Shown here: positions 10,476-20,131 of the stretch, in pieces
Numbering within the stretch: the stretch's first letter is position 1
How the letters are laid out: each line of letters begins with the position of its first letter
Source of the DNA: CAVZZV01 sp963779845
GTDB lineage: Bacteria > Bacteroidota > Bacteroidia > Bacteroidales > GCA-2748055
Reading direction: 5' to 3'
Assembly (NCBI GenBank): GCA_963779845.1
Contig: CAVZZV010000002.1
Span: forward strand, 62,001-126,000
DNA: 64,000 bases
Position numbers and translations under genes: made by a program
The notes under the pieces: generated by a model
What the model was told of the DNA's origin: nothing
What the model saw: the letters and a program-made list of their open reading frames with translations, nothing else
Databases searched by the model: none

Positions 10476-10868
10476 TTACATATTTTCTTCGTTAATTTTT
10501 TTTCTTTTTCTCCTCATAGATTCACCTTCTAGTTCAATACGATGAGATTGATGTATTAATCTATCCAGGATAGCGTCTGCAATGGTTTTTTCTCCTATGA
10601 TTTCATACCATCCTTTAACAGGGATTTGGGAAGTTACTATTATAGATCCGCTATTATGTCTGTCTTCGATGATCTCTAAAAGTGCGATCCTGTTTTGATT
10701 ATCAAGAGGTTGAAGCCCAAAGTCGTCAAGGATAATTAGGTTTTGTCTTTCGATCTTAGCATCGGTTATCATTGACACAAACTGATCTAAAGTATAGTCA
10801 TCTGTTTTTCCTGTTTCAACAGCTATCTTAAATTCTCCATGCATCCCATATAGCTTCATCTGTTTCAT
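10476..10868 (-). pseudogene. istB: IstB-like helper ATPase of IS21, internally deleted
   Basis: The frame encodes 130 residues, against about 250 for a complete IstB. The N-terminus (MKQMKLYGM, DDYTLDQFVSMITDA) joins directly to the second half (NLIILDDFGLQPLD, IVTSQIPVKGWYEIIG, ADAILDRLIHQSHRIEL). The missing middle should contain the Walker A GxxGxGKT loop, which is absent, while Walker B (ILDDFG) and sensor-like blocks remain. It therefore cannot bind ATP normally. The reading frame is intact across the deletion, so a shortened protein could still be made. Confidence 0.85.
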
Positions 10869-11076
10869 TTTCGTTAGTGTAATTTCATTTATTTTTTTGA
10901 TTTTATTATTTATAATAGTTTTTCACCTCTAATGTTATTATGTTCAGGAAGTTCCTGATCTGTTTCTTCTTCCTCTATAAGCATATCCAGTCTGTTTTTC
11001 AAGGATGTTTTGTATAACCTTGTAGTTATATACCTTGAAGTCTAATGCTCTCTTACAAGCTTTGATAAGCCTTTCA

Positions 11077-12240
11077 TTACCAACTTTTTTTGCATAACGA
11101 CAGCACTCCCATACAGCTCTTATAGGCTTGTTCAGGATGTTGTTTTATTTCCAGCAGATTAGTAATGAAGAGCTTTACATCTTCATCTATTGAGGCTGCC
11201 CAGTTGATAAATCGTTGTGGAGTCCATTCTGTAATAAACTGATGAGTTGTTGCTAAATGTTCCGTAACCGTTGTATAATTATAGAGCCGCAAATCTCTTT
11301 TGTGGATAGCAATGCGATTGTATTTATAATAAACTTCTACCTTTTCACTGGTGTACATTATCTTTACCTTTTTACGGATATGCTGGAAAGGCACACTGTA
11401 ATAATGTTTATCCACACCCAGCAAAACATGTCCGTTTTGCATTACTGTCGCAAAGCAAGTTGCTTTATTTCATAGCGTTCCACTGGCAGTGGCGATAGCT
11501 TTTCCTTTTCTATTTCATTAAACAAATCTTTTCGTGAGTGTGGTCGCCCGGTAAGTTTCTAGTTGTTATGTATTTCCAACTCTTTCCAAATAGCTTCATT
11601 CAGATCCTTTAGGTTATGAAAGACCTGTTTTCTTAGTACTGGGTATATCCTTTGATAAAGTATTTTGACAGCTCCCTCTGCTAAAGATTTATCCCTGGGT
11701 TTATAAGCTCTGGCTGGTAGTATGGTAGTCCCATAATACTCTGCAAAATCCAGAAAGGTCTCATTTATAGTCGGCTCATATCGGTTACTTTTTGAGACAG
11801 CGGACTTTAAGTTATCTGGGACAATGGCAGCAGGAACTCCTTCATACTAATGCATGGCGTTTTCTGTTGAGACAATAAAATCTTCTTTCTTTTGGCTCTC
11901 TAGATGCTTCTGCATAGGTATATTGACTTGCCCCTAGAATAGAAACATAGAACTGTACTTCTTTAATCTCCCCTGTATCTTTATCAACCAGCTCCAGTGT
12001 TTTTCCTGCATAATCAATAAACATCTTGTCTCCGGCTTTATGGTTCATATGCATCACTGGGTTGACTTTCTTGCTCCAGCGCAGATAGTGCTCGCAGAAC
12101 TGAGAACTCATTAAACCGTCAGGTTGCTGCTTATAATACTCCTCCCACATCGATTGCTTGGTTGTGCCGGTCTTTTTAAGCTCCCGTTCCATATATGGAA
12201 AAAGGCATAAACGGTCTTTAACTTCGGGGAAAGAGTCTGC
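11077..12240 (-). pseudogene. istA: IstA-like transposase of IS21, multiply frameshifted
   Basis: Recognisable IstA segments are spread over several frames. The upstream piece reads FPYMERELKKTG, DGLMSSQFCEHYLRW and GDKMFIDYAGKTLEL; the last contains the first DDE Asp. The downstream piece reads HVLLGVDKHYYSVPF, HLATTHQFITEWTPQ and LLEIKQHPEQAYKSC. The ~400 bases between them (11443-11841) also resemble IstA in broken frames. No single frame covers the catalytic core, so the gene is inactive. Confidence 0.85.
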
Positions 12241-12320
12241 GTATTACTAACATACATTTATTAAAAATTAAATGCACGAAAATACGGCTTCAACAACATG
12301 AAAAAGGGATGCTTTTTTTA

Positions 12321-12460
12321 GGTGGTCAGTTTGCTCCGGTAATGGTGGTCACTTTACTCCGGTAATGGTGGTCACTTTACTCCGGAATCGGGTGGTCACT
12401 TTGGACCGGTAGGGGTGGTCAGTTTAAACCGGTTTTCGGTGGTCAATTTGACCGGTTTTT
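12321..12460. repeat. Array of ~23-base IS21 end repeats
   Basis: Six copies of a unit starting ggtggtcactt and ending in ccgg-type sequence follow each other, the outer ones more divergent (for example tttgctccgg, tttactccgg, tttggaccgg, tttaaaccgg). About three copies in the opposite orientation lie at the other end of the element (10358-10425, tgaccacc...ccgg). This fits the repeated transposase-binding sites at IS21 ends. Confidence 0.8.
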
Positions 12461-12493
12461 CCAATCAGGCCAATTTATCATCGATTACAGCAA

Positions 12494-12721
12494 AGGATCC
12501 AAGCGCATATTACCATAAACTTTGTAGCATACAAAATATATAAAGAGCTAGAAAGACAATTAAGGGAGAAAATGGCCGAATTTAGCTGTAAGCAAGCGAT
12601 AGATATCGCAAAGACTATTTATGCCATCGAAATAAAAGACCCTAGTACTGGTAAGGTCTCCAAAGAAACGCTATTCCTAAATGACGAACAAATACGACTG
12701 GCTGATCTATTTGAATTCTAA
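12494..12721 (+). pseudogene. C-terminal remnant of an IS1634/IS4-like transposase
   Basis: An open frame without a start codon ends at TAA 12719-12721. It reads RIQAHITINFVAYKIYKELERQ, then IYAIEIKDPSTGKV and ADLFEF. The RI-x-AHI...FVA-x-KIYKELE block is the usual C-terminal end of IS1634-type DDE transposases after the last catalytic Glu. Only about 76 codons survive, on the opposite strand from the neighbouring elements. It directly abuts the right end of the IS21 element. Confidence 0.6.
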
Positions 12722-12868
12722 GTTGGGTGTCCCAGTGCGGAACTCAGGAGATCCGCCTCCGGATCCGGACGAACCTCGATTGGTATAAAACCAGGTGTGA
12801 TTGCTGTTGCTTCGTCTTTCGAATTTTCCTCACGGTATTTCTCTACCCAGTAATGGAATGTAGCATCT
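12722..12868 (-). pseudogene. IS66-like small accessory ORF remnant
   Basis: On the minus strand the frame reads DATFHYWVEKYREEN, then GFIPIEVRPDPEAD, with no start or proper end. Tryptophan-containing xxFHYWVEKY followed by a GFIPIEV segment resembles the first small ORF of IS66-type elements. The match is short, so the family call is tentative. It lies between the IS1634-like remnant and a hypothetical fragment, in what looks like a graveyard of insertion sequences. Confidence 0.4.
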
Positions 12869-12958
12869 ACACACACACTCAACGGTTAAATTGAAAGATG
12901 GGTTGGTAGGACGGATACGGGTTTGAGAAATTCTATGTGAATTTCAAGACTTTATTTG

Positions 12959-13435
12959 TCAATCTTCAATAGTTATCTCAAATTCAGCAATCTCAGAAAT
13001 GGCATTGCTTTCATTCACAACTAAAAATCTGAAAACATGAATACCAATTGATTTTTGGTCTGCTGTTATTGTAAAAGTATTTTCAGCATCCGATTGACGC
13101 AATCGCGTTCCAATACGTTGATATTCTAAATTTTCACTATGTGGATCGGAGGCATGTACTATAACAGAAGTCTCACCCTCATTTAATACAGATTTTGTTG
13201 CAGTTATTGAATCAATAGTCGGGGATAGCATTGTATTATCTGACTGTATATAACATACATTATTCATTATATCAGAAGACTCACTATTGGGATCAGTAGC
13301 CATAGCTATTATCAATGCTGTTGAATCCAATTTCACAACTCTTTTACTTGTTGCAAATAATTCAATCTTTGGTTGACGGATTGAAGAATCAAATTCCGGC
13401 GAAGGATGGTCAACACTTCCGTCTTTTCCAGCCAA
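12959..13435 (-). CDS. Hypothetical protein fragment with beta-sandwich-like repeats
   Basis: A 158-codon frame beginning at a TTG directly after a stop, so a natural start is not evident. Two segments of similar layout are seen: ALIIAMATDPNSES and SVIVHASDPHSEN, each followed by a run of alternating hydrophobic residues. The D-P-x-S-E pattern is reminiscent of cadherin- or PKD-like Ig-fold modules. The end FEFEIT-like stretch (IAEFEITIED) also fits such a fold. It may be the C-terminal piece of a larger surface or glycosidase protein whose 5' part was lost among the insertion sequences. No specific function can be given. Confidence 0.4.
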   Translation of the reverse strand: MAGKDGSVDHPSPEFDSSIRQPKIELFATSKRVVKLDSTALIIAMATDPNSESSDIMNNVCYIQSDNTMLSPTIDSITATKSVLNEGETSVIVHASDPHSENLEYQRIGTRLRQSDAENTFTITADQKSIGIHVFRFLVVNESNAISEIAEFEITIED

Positions 13436-13582
13436 TTACACTGACCTTTAATCTTCAAGCACAGAGTTAGAATCTCTCATAACCATGAATAATCTTCCCT
13501 GTTTTCACTCAAATCCTGGCGCCAAACTGGCAACAATGAAAAAACCACCTACAAAATAAATTGTAAGTGGTTGATTTTTAAG

Positions 13583-13656
13583 TGGGCCCAGCTGGGCTCG
13601 AACCAGCGACCCTCTGATTATGAGTCAGATGCTCTAACCAGCTGAGCTATGGGCCC
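13583..13656 (-). tRNA. tRNA with CAU anticodon (Met or Ile2)
   Basis: The 74-base minus-strand sequence folds as a cloverleaf. The acceptor stem GGGCCCA pairs with the 3' arm, the D arm is AGCTCAGCTGGTTAGAGC, the anticodon stem TCTGA/TCAGA encloses loop CTCATAA, and the T arm contains GGTTCGAGCC. The anticodon is CAU. This is an elongator-type tRNA, without initiator features. It could be elongator Met or the lysidine-modified Ile2; the sequence alone does not settle it. The 3' CCA is not encoded. It lies at the border of the decayed polysaccharide/IS region. Confidence 0.93.
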
Positions 13657-13749
13657 TAAATACTTTAATTGCTTAGGAAGCAATAGGCTGGACAATTTAT
13701 TATTAAATAAAGAACCTTGGAACCAGCTGACCGATAGCTGGCGGGAATG

Positions 13750-13781
13750 ATCCCTGAAAACAGTTTCCTGTTTTTAGGGAT
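13750..13781 (-). terminator. Strong hairpin downstream of the TolC remnant
   Basis: ATCCCTGAAAACAG and its near-perfect complement CTGTTTTTAGGGAT enclose a 4-base loop, giving a 14-pair stem with one mismatch. It lies between the TolC remnant and the tRNA gene. There is no good U-tract after the stem on either strand, so transcription end is an inference from position. Confidence 0.5.
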
Positions 13782-13899
13782 TGCAATATTAAGGAATTGT
13801 ATGCAATTTACCAATAATAAATTGAATTTATCTTCCTTTGTTTTGAGAAGAATTATACATCTGGATAATTTCGGGTAAATGCTATTTTGCAGGCCCCTT

Positions 13900-14217
13900 C
13901 TATATTGGGGAATCCACTATTGGATGGTCATTCTCAAAGTCATAAAAGGTCTTTCTCATCAGGTCTGAAAGGAGAAGTTTATAGCTTATAAAGGATTCCA
14001 GGCGTGAAATATAGGCATTATTAAGTCTTTCGCGTTCGAGGGCGATGGCCTGACTATCTATTTCACCATTGGAATATCGTTGATGGCTTATTTCAAAGCT
14101 TTTCTCCGCTACCAGTACATTTTTCTCCATCAATCTCAATCTTCGCAAACTGCTCCTAAGTTGCCCGATCAGTGTTCTTACCGCTCTTTCAATACTAATT
14201 TCTGAAAAACCATCAAG
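13900..14217 (-). pseudogene. TolC-family outer-membrane efflux protein, C-terminal remnant
   Basis: About 105 codons in one open frame, starting immediately after the stop of the upstream gene, with no proper start codon. The text ERAVRTLIGQLRSS, MEKNVLVAEKSFEISH, RYSNGEIDSQAIALER and LNNAYISRLESFISYK is typical of the last coiled-coil hairpin of TolC/OprM-type proteins. A full protein would have about 450 residues. The remnant sits 3' of the DUF5723 gene, so most of an efflux gene has been lost here by deletion. Confidence 0.75.
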
Positions 14218-14221
14218 TTAA

Positions 14222-15667
14222 TCAATTGACCAATGGGCAATCAAATGTTTTGTTCTTTTTCATGCAGCCAAATACCAGGTTCATTCCGATACGCACGTTG
14301 ATATCCCTCGTATCATAGGGCCAGAGGGCAACAGAGGGGCCCGTATCCGTTATGATGTATAAATTGAAGGGCCCCGGGGTTAAGGACAAACCGATCCCCA
14401 GATTATTGTATTTCTGGTTCATTACCGTGTAACTAAGGCTGGCGTTCAGGGCTTTGAAAGGATGGAAATTGGCAGAGAGGGTTAGTTGCTCGCGGATGTC
14501 ACGCGGATAGAAAACTGTTTTCGACAACAAGCCGAAACTAATTTTAGGGTGTACGAAAAACGCTGCCCCTGCATACAGTTTTGTGGGAAGCCATGTATTA
14601 TAGGATGCCTCTTTTGTATCGGATTGAATATAGGTTTGGTCCAGGGAATCAAGAAATGTCTCCACAAAATCTTCGTCATCAAGGTTCACCTCAATGCCCC
14701 TGAAATCATAGTCTGCATTACTGCTGATGTTTATTGCATTGTCCTTCCATTTTATGGATCCCAGATCGACCAGGCTTGCTGATACCTGAAGCCAATTTGT
14801 AGCCTTGAAATCGGCCCCGATATCAAGGCCGAGTCCGAAATTTTCCGGGTTTAAGATTAACCGGAAAAGATCATTTTTGAGCTCCCCATCCTCCTTCAAA
14901 TCTGAATTTTCCAGATCGACCATTCCCTCAGAATCATAGGCAAAATCCAAAAAAGGCAGGGAGGCGTTTACCAGTAAGTCCGAATGGACCTTCCATAACT
15001 CTTCTGAAGTTTCCAGCTTCATATCGAAGCGTTTTGTTTGCAGGTTTGCCTGTCCGAACAGCAATTTACCACGGATCCCCACCGTCAGTTTTTCTCCTAT
15101 CTGCTGGGAAATTCCCATGGCTAACTCGGTAAATGAGGTGAGATCTACTCCCAGGCCGTTTAGATCGAAAAAAAGTGCCGAATCAGGGCCGATTAACGGG
15201 AGCCGGGCCAGGTCGGCCGGATAACCCACCCGGGCTTGAATCCGCTGATTGATATCAAAGCTAAACCAGGTATCCCAATTTTTTGATTTAAATCCAAAAG
15301 AAGCAATTCCCAGGGTTACTTCCGACTCAAAACTGTTCTTGTTCCTGAGCAGGGCGAGAAAGGACTCCTGACTGTTTTTTATGGCAAGGGGATGCAGAAA
15401 ACTGACCAGCGAATCGATTTGGGGATTGTACTCCAGCACATCGGTCAAACCAAATGCTGAATTTTTCGCCTGTACCTGCAGAGGAGCCATTATTGGCAAA
15501 CCGATAAACGAATTGCATTCGGAATGAAAGGCCGGATTTATCTGATATCGCTGGGGAACTCCATGCATGAAAAACATGGTATTCGATTGCTGGGCCATCG
15601 ATCGGGGAACCACCAGGAACAGACTGAAAATTAGCATGATCACGGAAAGGATAAATTTATTTCGCAT
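14222..15667 (-). CDS. DUF5723 family outer-membrane beta-barrel protein
   Basis: This 481-residue protein has a signal peptide (MRNKFILSVIMLIFSLFLVVP..AQQ). The mature start, MFFMHGVPQRYQINPAF, followed by many amphipathic strands (for example LNASLSYTVMNQKYNN and FNLYIITDTGPSVALWPYD), matches Bacteroidota DUF5723 barrels, which are distantly PorV/FadL-like. The role is unknown; a cell-surface or outer-membrane assembly function is plausible. It lies 27 bases after a lipoprotein gene in the same direction and probably shares its transcript. Confidence 0.75.
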   Translation of the reverse strand: MRNKFILSVIMLIFSLFLVVPRSMAQQSNTMFFMHGVPQRYQINPAFHSECNSFIGLPIMAPLQVQAKNSAFGLTDVLEYNPQIDSLVSFLHPLAIKNSQESFLALLRNKNSFESEVTLGIASFGFKSKNWDTWFSFDINQRIQARVGYPADLARLPLIGPDSALFFDLNGLGVDLTSFTELAMGISQQIGEKLTVGIRGKLLFGQANLQTKRFDMKLETSEELWKVHSDLLVNASLPFLDFAYDSEGMVDLENSDLKEDGELKNDLFRLILNPENFGLGLDIGADFKATNWLQVSASLVDLGSIKWKDNAINISSNADYDFRGIEVNLDDEDFVETFLDSLDQTYIQSDTKEASYNTWLPTKLYAGAAFFVHPKISFGLLSKTVFYPRDIREQLTLSANFHPFKALNASLSYTVMNQKYNNLGIGLSLTPGPFNLYIITDTGPSVALWPYDTRDINVRIGMNLVFGCMKKNKTFDCPLVN

Positions 15668-15694
15668 AGTCTGATTTTTACCTTAATTTTTTGA

Positions 15695-17359
15695 TTAAAG
15701 ATCGCGTGTATTCAGATTCAACCTGGCTTTAAGTTTTAACTTAAAATCTATGGTATAATAGGAATAGTATTTAACAAATTTGTTTTGGTCAGCTCCGGTA
15801 GAATTGAGTGTGGCACGCACCAACAGATGCTTTGTTGGTTTTACTTTTTCAATCCGCGAAGCGGTTATTTCCACCGTTTTTTCCTCTGTTACAGCAGGCC
15901 CTGCTTTTTCATTATTATCCAGGCCGGCCCCATGCAGTAAAAAATCATTATCATGGAACAGGGAATCCAGTGTAACATAATTTTCATCTTTGAAATATAG
16001 CTGTAATTTAACTTGTGCCGGGATTCTGTTTTGCGCCTCCATGCCCAGGCGAAGATACTCTACGAAGTCAGTATCCTCCCCAAACTCATTTTCATAATCC
16101 CAATCGAGGGTATCTTCCAGTATAAAGCCATCGGCCCTGACCCAGAGCGGGAGTAATACCTCCAGGTCAATCTTCATGTCGCTCGAATCGGTTGCAAAAT
16201 TATTGGCAGAGGTTGGATTTCCGGGATTAGTAATAGCATTCACACTATAAGTGAACGATTCCGGTTGTATATTCATCGCTTCATCAATATTGGAGTTATC
16301 CTTATTGATCTCGATCAGGGTGGTATCAGCCTGACCGATCCGGTCAATAGCTGGTGCCGTGACCTGAAAGGGGTTTATGCCTGTAAAAACCAGCGTCGAA
16401 GTGGAGTTATTCTTTTTTGACCTGGCCACCATATTGGAAAGCTCCAGGCTTACCGGTACTCCATATGAATTCTCCACTGAGATCTGGATTTTTGGATCAG
16501 CAAAGAAAATATTTCCTTTCTGGAGGGCGTCGTCAAATAGGTCAATGTCAACCTCTCCGGAATTCAATAAAACTTCATGGTCCCCTAAATAACCAAATAC
16601 CGATGAGAACTCAATATTTCTTATGGAAATAGCAATGCTGCAACTTTCATCCGAATTAATGGCGGCTCCCGAATTCACCAGTTTTAGCTCATAGGTAAAT
16701 GGAATAGTGGTTAGGGTCGGATCGGTATTGTCGAGAGTCACGATAGCCCCATCGACCGGAATATCCGCATCGTAAGAGAAGTTGCCGCTGGCATCACTAA
16801 TTTGAACCTCCCGGCTGAACTTTTCCCCGTTGATAAGAATATTTTCGGAAGTAACGGTTATTGACCCAGAGTGATGAAACTCCGATTCAACATGGATATG
16901 AAGAGTTGTTTGTTTTATTCTGATGCTGTCCAGCCGTTCATTGTTCTCAAAAACAAATTCTTCTTTCTTTTCTTTTACAAAGGTTATCTCATCTCCCAAC
17001 CCGCTCACCAGCCATTCGGGGATATTAATATCGGAGCTGATGTAAATTTCCGGGAAATCCTGATCGGGAATATTTAAAATCTCACTGGCCTTATACGACA
17101 TCAACTCTTTCTTGTATACAAGATAAAGCAGGCTGTCTTCAAATTTTTTAACCCGCCCGGCAGTGTCAAATTTATTAATGAGATCGTCAATGGACAGGAT
17201 TCCGTATGCCAGTGGGGCTGCTATCCCGGGATTTATCTCTATTTCATCCGAAATTCGGTCAAGATCCCAATGGTCATCAAAGCAGGAATTAAGACCAAGG
17301 ATGAACAGGAAAAAAAGAATCCCGCGAAATGCTCTGTGAAAGGTTTTGTGATATATCAT
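15695..17359 (-). CDS. Hypothetical lipoprotein
   Basis: The chosen start (ATG 17357-17359, MIYHKTFHR) gives a short signal sequence with a lipobox-like LGLNSC, predicting a lipid-anchored protein of about 554 residues. A longer frame upstream adds 23 codons without signal character. The mature protein begins FDDHWDLDRISDEIEI and is rich in beta strands, with repeated patterns like SITVTSENILI and IAISIRNIEFSS. I do not recognise a named domain. Similar proteins are often coded next to DUF5723 barrels in this phylum, so the two may work together at the outer membrane. A DUF3352 gene lies upstream. Confidence 0.65.
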   Translation of the reverse strand: MIYHKTFHRAFRGILFFLFILGLNSCFDDHWDLDRISDEIEINPGIAAPLAYGILSIDDLINKFDTAGRVKKFEDSLLYLVYKKELMSYKASEILNIPDQDFPEIYISSDINIPEWLVSGLGDEITFVKEKKEEFVFENNERLDSIRIKQTTLHIHVESEFHHSGSITVTSENILINGEKFSREVQISDASGNFSYDADIPVDGAIVTLDNTDPTLTTIPFTYELKLVNSGAAINSDESCSIAISIRNIEFSSVFGYLGDHEVLLNSGEVDIDLFDDALQKGNIFFADPKIQISVENSYGVPVSLELSNMVARSKKNNSTSTLVFTGINPFQVTAPAIDRIGQADTTLIEINKDNSNIDEAMNIQPESFTYSVNAITNPGNPTSANNFATDSSDMKIDLEVLLPLWVRADGFILEDTLDWDYENEFGEDTDFVEYLRLGMEAQNRIPAQVKLQLYFKDENYVTLDSLFHDNDFLLHGAGLDNNEKAGPAVTEEKTVEITASRIEKVKPTKHLLVRATLNSTGADQNKFVKYYSYYTIDFKLKLKARLNLNTRDL

Positions 17360-17434
17360 AAAACTAAAATTTTCGTGCTTATAACCAAATACTTCACCCT
17401 CCCTAAAAGGAAGAGGAGATATTAACATTCATCC

Positions 17435-20131
17435 CTATTTTACGGAATAATTGTATAAAAAGTTATCATTATTGGCTACAATCAGATTGAAGCGCCCGAT
17501 TAAACCGGGAAAACTGCTAATACTGAAGGCCGATGAGCCTAAAAGGGGGAATCCTTCATAAAGAGAACCATCCTTGTTAAAAAGATAAATTCTGTCTGAA
17601 ATGTTCGCGACAATCCCTATTTTTTTGTCTGTAGGGGAGAATTCAAATATAACCGGAGGTATGGTTATCTTATCAGGAAGGGCCTCCTCGAAGAGCAGAC
17701 GGCCATCTTCGGAATAGGCCATCAATCTTTTTCCGTCAACGAAGAGATATTCCGGCTGTCCATTTCCGTCAAGATCGGTTAGGATGAAGAAATGGTGACT
17801 ACTCAACGACATTTCCAGCACTTTCTTTACACTTCCATCAAAATAGAAATAATATATTGTTCCGGAAGTGTCCGAGCCTGCGAGGTAGGCATGCTGAGAT
17901 TGCAAATTGAAAGGGAACAAGGGGTTATTCGCTGAATGCTCAATTTGTTTGGTGGGAGTTACCCGTTTATCCCCTCTCCGGTCAAGGAGATATACCTGGG
18001 TTTTATCATAGGCAACAATGAAATCCCTGTTTCCTATCCGGTAATGGTTTACAGGGTGAAGGACGGGAAAATCCGATTTTTTAAATTTCCAGCCGGGAAG
18101 CACTTTCCCTTCACCATCGTACATATAAATATCATTATTCTCTGAAGGCAGACAAATGCGAAAGCTGTGATCATTCTCGTAATCAAAGAGGGATAAACCT
18201 GCAGTAGCTTTTTCACGGAGATTAACCGGAAATCGACCGACCGGGTTCCCATTTCGATCGATGAGATAGATTTTGGAAGCAGTATTGAAAAGTAACTGAA
18301 GTTTCCCGTTATTGAAAAAATCAACCTGATGCACTTCATCCATGATCGGGCCGTCAATCTGCTGCTTCCATAAAACAATCCCTGCATTATCCAACAGATA
18401 AATATTGTTGTACCCATCCTGTAAAAAAATTTCCTTTTCCATGGTATTATGATTTAACACAATGGCAGGCTTAAAAACAGCATTGGTTTCGAGTTTTCGT
18501 TCCCATACTGTATTCACATACTCACGGATACTGCCAGAATAATGCAGGAAAATATGGAAATAATGTATATCCTCTTCACTTGTGCTTTGAAGGCTCACCG
18601 CATCGAATTTTTTCCAGCTTTTCAGGGCTTTATTCAGGGACATTTTAGGTCCATCCTTTAAAACCTCAAGGATGGGGAGCATATACCGGGAAGGGTTAAA
18701 ATAGATAAACAGGTTGGATTTACTGTCAAAATTGTTTTTTAGGGCGATGTAATATTTGTCATTATCGAGGGTTTTCCCCAGTTTATTTTGGTAGATGAAA
18801 GATTTTAAGGATGAAGGTGAATTGCCGAAAACAATAAAATTGTCAACGAAGCTGAAATATTCGTAATCGGTTTCAGGATACAAAGCCGGAAAAATCAGGG
18901 AAGGCAATCCGGAAAGAGGAGACTTGTATATGTAAGTATTTGTTTGATTATCGGCCACTACCGCCTCCCTGTATTGTTCATATTTTTCCCCTTTTCCCTC
19001 CACGGTCGATTGTACCCAGCTGGAAAGGGCCATTTCTGCAATACTCCTTGCAGATACCGAGGCAATAAAGTACTTTGAGAAACCCTTCGCCTCGCTAAGG
19101 ACCACCTCTCCGGCTTCCCGGGAGAATAATAATGACAGATTCTCAGGAAGTATTATATCCGGGGGATGGCTTCCTTCCAAATCCTTCATCCTGTTGAAAA
19201 GCTTCCTGGCATCGTTAAAGCCTGTTAACCTGAAAAAAGCAATATTCGAAGGGATAATTTTATCGATGGAAAATTCAACGGGTTCCTGGCCCTGTAGTAC
19301 TGACATGAATTGCATGGAGGAATCGCTTGTTCCTGTAAATCCGTTCAGGGTAATATTGTCAGGATTCAAATGCAGGTCAAGCACTGAAAATTCCGCGAAC
19401 TCCCTCAGGCGTGTTTTTTTCTCCGGCAACAATATTTCATTCAGCATTGGCGCCAGCTCCTGATAATTAAGGTAGATATTTGCGATTGCATCGTTCCCTC
19501 TGGTAGACCGCAGCCGTTCAAATTTTTTATTTTCCCCTTTGCCTTTTTGGTTTTTCAATGCACTTATTTCAGTTTCAATCAATTCAGTGCTGGAAGCAAG
19601 GATGAATAATCCGGAAAACTCAAAGAACGAAAGTTCGTTGAGAATATTTCCCGGTTTAAAATGAAGGTCGTATACGGTTTGTCCTTTAAATTTTCTTTTG
19701 TTGATCCCAGCCTCATTGCTTAGTATTTTCAGCATTTCCTGAGTAACTTTCTCTTTCCCGGGATTTAAAATGAAGAGGATTCCGTAACCATCCGAAACGG
19801 GATTTACAGAAATAATCATTGGGGAGCGGAGAATGGACCTAAACTGCGGAGAGTGACGGGATATACTATCAATTTGAGCTATTTGCCTGTCGATTTGGGT
19901 TATTATTTTGTAAGACCGGAATTCTTTCCATATCTCATTATGATTATGAAGGTTGCCTGCCAGTTGTGAATAGTTTTCTGTTTCCAGAAAAAGGATGGCT
20001 GAACCGGGTACGGCTTCATAGGGCTCCAGGTTTTTTAAACTTCCAGCCCGGAGCCATAAGTATCCGTATACCAGTCCCACGATCAGGATGGCGGGGATAA
20101 GGATAGTCAAAACTCTCTTAAATAAATCCAT
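17435..20131 (-). CDS. DUF3352-like membrane-anchored protein
   Basis: An 898-residue protein with one N-terminal membrane helix (ILIPAILIVGLVYGYLW), so the bulk is periplasmic or extracytoplasmic. The first half has the DUF3352-like opening AVPGSAILFLETENYSQL and repeated segments of the same style. The last third resembles a beta-propeller or WD-like repeat region (FNNGKLQLLFNTASK, DLDGNGQPEYLFVDG, NISDRIYLFNKDGS). No catalytic motif is visible. It heads a three-gene run with the lipoprotein and the DUF5723 protein, suggesting a shared envelope function that is not known. Confidence 0.65.
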   Translation of the reverse strand: MDLFKRVLTILIPAILIVGLVYGYLWLRAGSLKNLEPYEAVPGSAILFLETENYSQLAGNLHNHNEIWKEFRSYKIITQIDRQIAQIDSISRHSPQFRSILRSPMIISVNPVSDGYGILFILNPGKEKVTQEMLKILSNEAGINKRKFKGQTVYDLHFKPGNILNELSFFEFSGLFILASSTELIETEISALKNQKGKGENKKFERLRSTRGNDAIANIYLNYQELAPMLNEILLPEKKTRLREFAEFSVLDLHLNPDNITLNGFTGTSDSSMQFMSVLQGQEPVEFSIDKIIPSNIAFFRLTGFNDARKLFNRMKDLEGSHPPDIILPENLSLLFSREAGEVVLSEAKGFSKYFIASVSARSIAEMALSSWVQSTVEGKGEKYEQYREAVVADNQTNTYIYKSPLSGLPSLIFPALYPETDYEYFSFVDNFIVFGNSPSSLKSFIYQNKLGKTLDNDKYYIALKNNFDSKSNLFIYFNPSRYMLPILEVLKDGPKMSLNKALKSWKKFDAVSLQSTSEEDIHYFHIFLHYSGSIREYVNTVWERKLETNAVFKPAIVLNHNTMEKEIFLQDGYNNIYLLDNAGIVLWKQQIDGPIMDEVHQVDFFNNGKLQLLFNTASKIYLIDRNGNPVGRFPVNLREKATAGLSLFDYENDHSFRICLPSENNDIYMYDGEGKVLPGWKFKKSDFPVLHPVNHYRIGNRDFIVAYDKTQVYLLDRRGDKRVTPTKQIEHSANNPLFPFNLQSQHAYLAGSDTSGTIYYFYFDGSVKKVLEMSLSSHHFFILTDLDGNGQPEYLFVDGKRLMAYSEDGRLLFEEALPDKITIPPVIFEFSPTDKKIGIVANISDRIYLFNKDGSLYEGFPLLGSSAFSISSFPGLIGRFNLIVANNDNFLYNYSVK

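Larger units (their letters stand above)
10347..12465 (-). mobile_element. IS21 family insertion sequence, degenerate
   Basis: The element is bounded by inverted ends: attggaaaaaccgg followed by gaccacc on the left (from 10347), and the complement of the same pattern ending at 12465. Inside lie istA and istB remnants in IS21 order on the minus strand. Arrays of about 23 bases built on gtggtcacttt...ccgg flank the genes on both ends, as expected for the multiple transposase-binding sites of this family. Both genes are damaged, so the element is not autonomous. No clear target duplication is visible: left flank gcttta, right flank caggcc. Confidence 0.85.

Noticed and set aside
13583..13656. 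Calling the tRNA definitely Met
   Set aside because: The CAU anticodon also fits lysidine-modified tRNA-Ile2, and the identity elements were not decisive.
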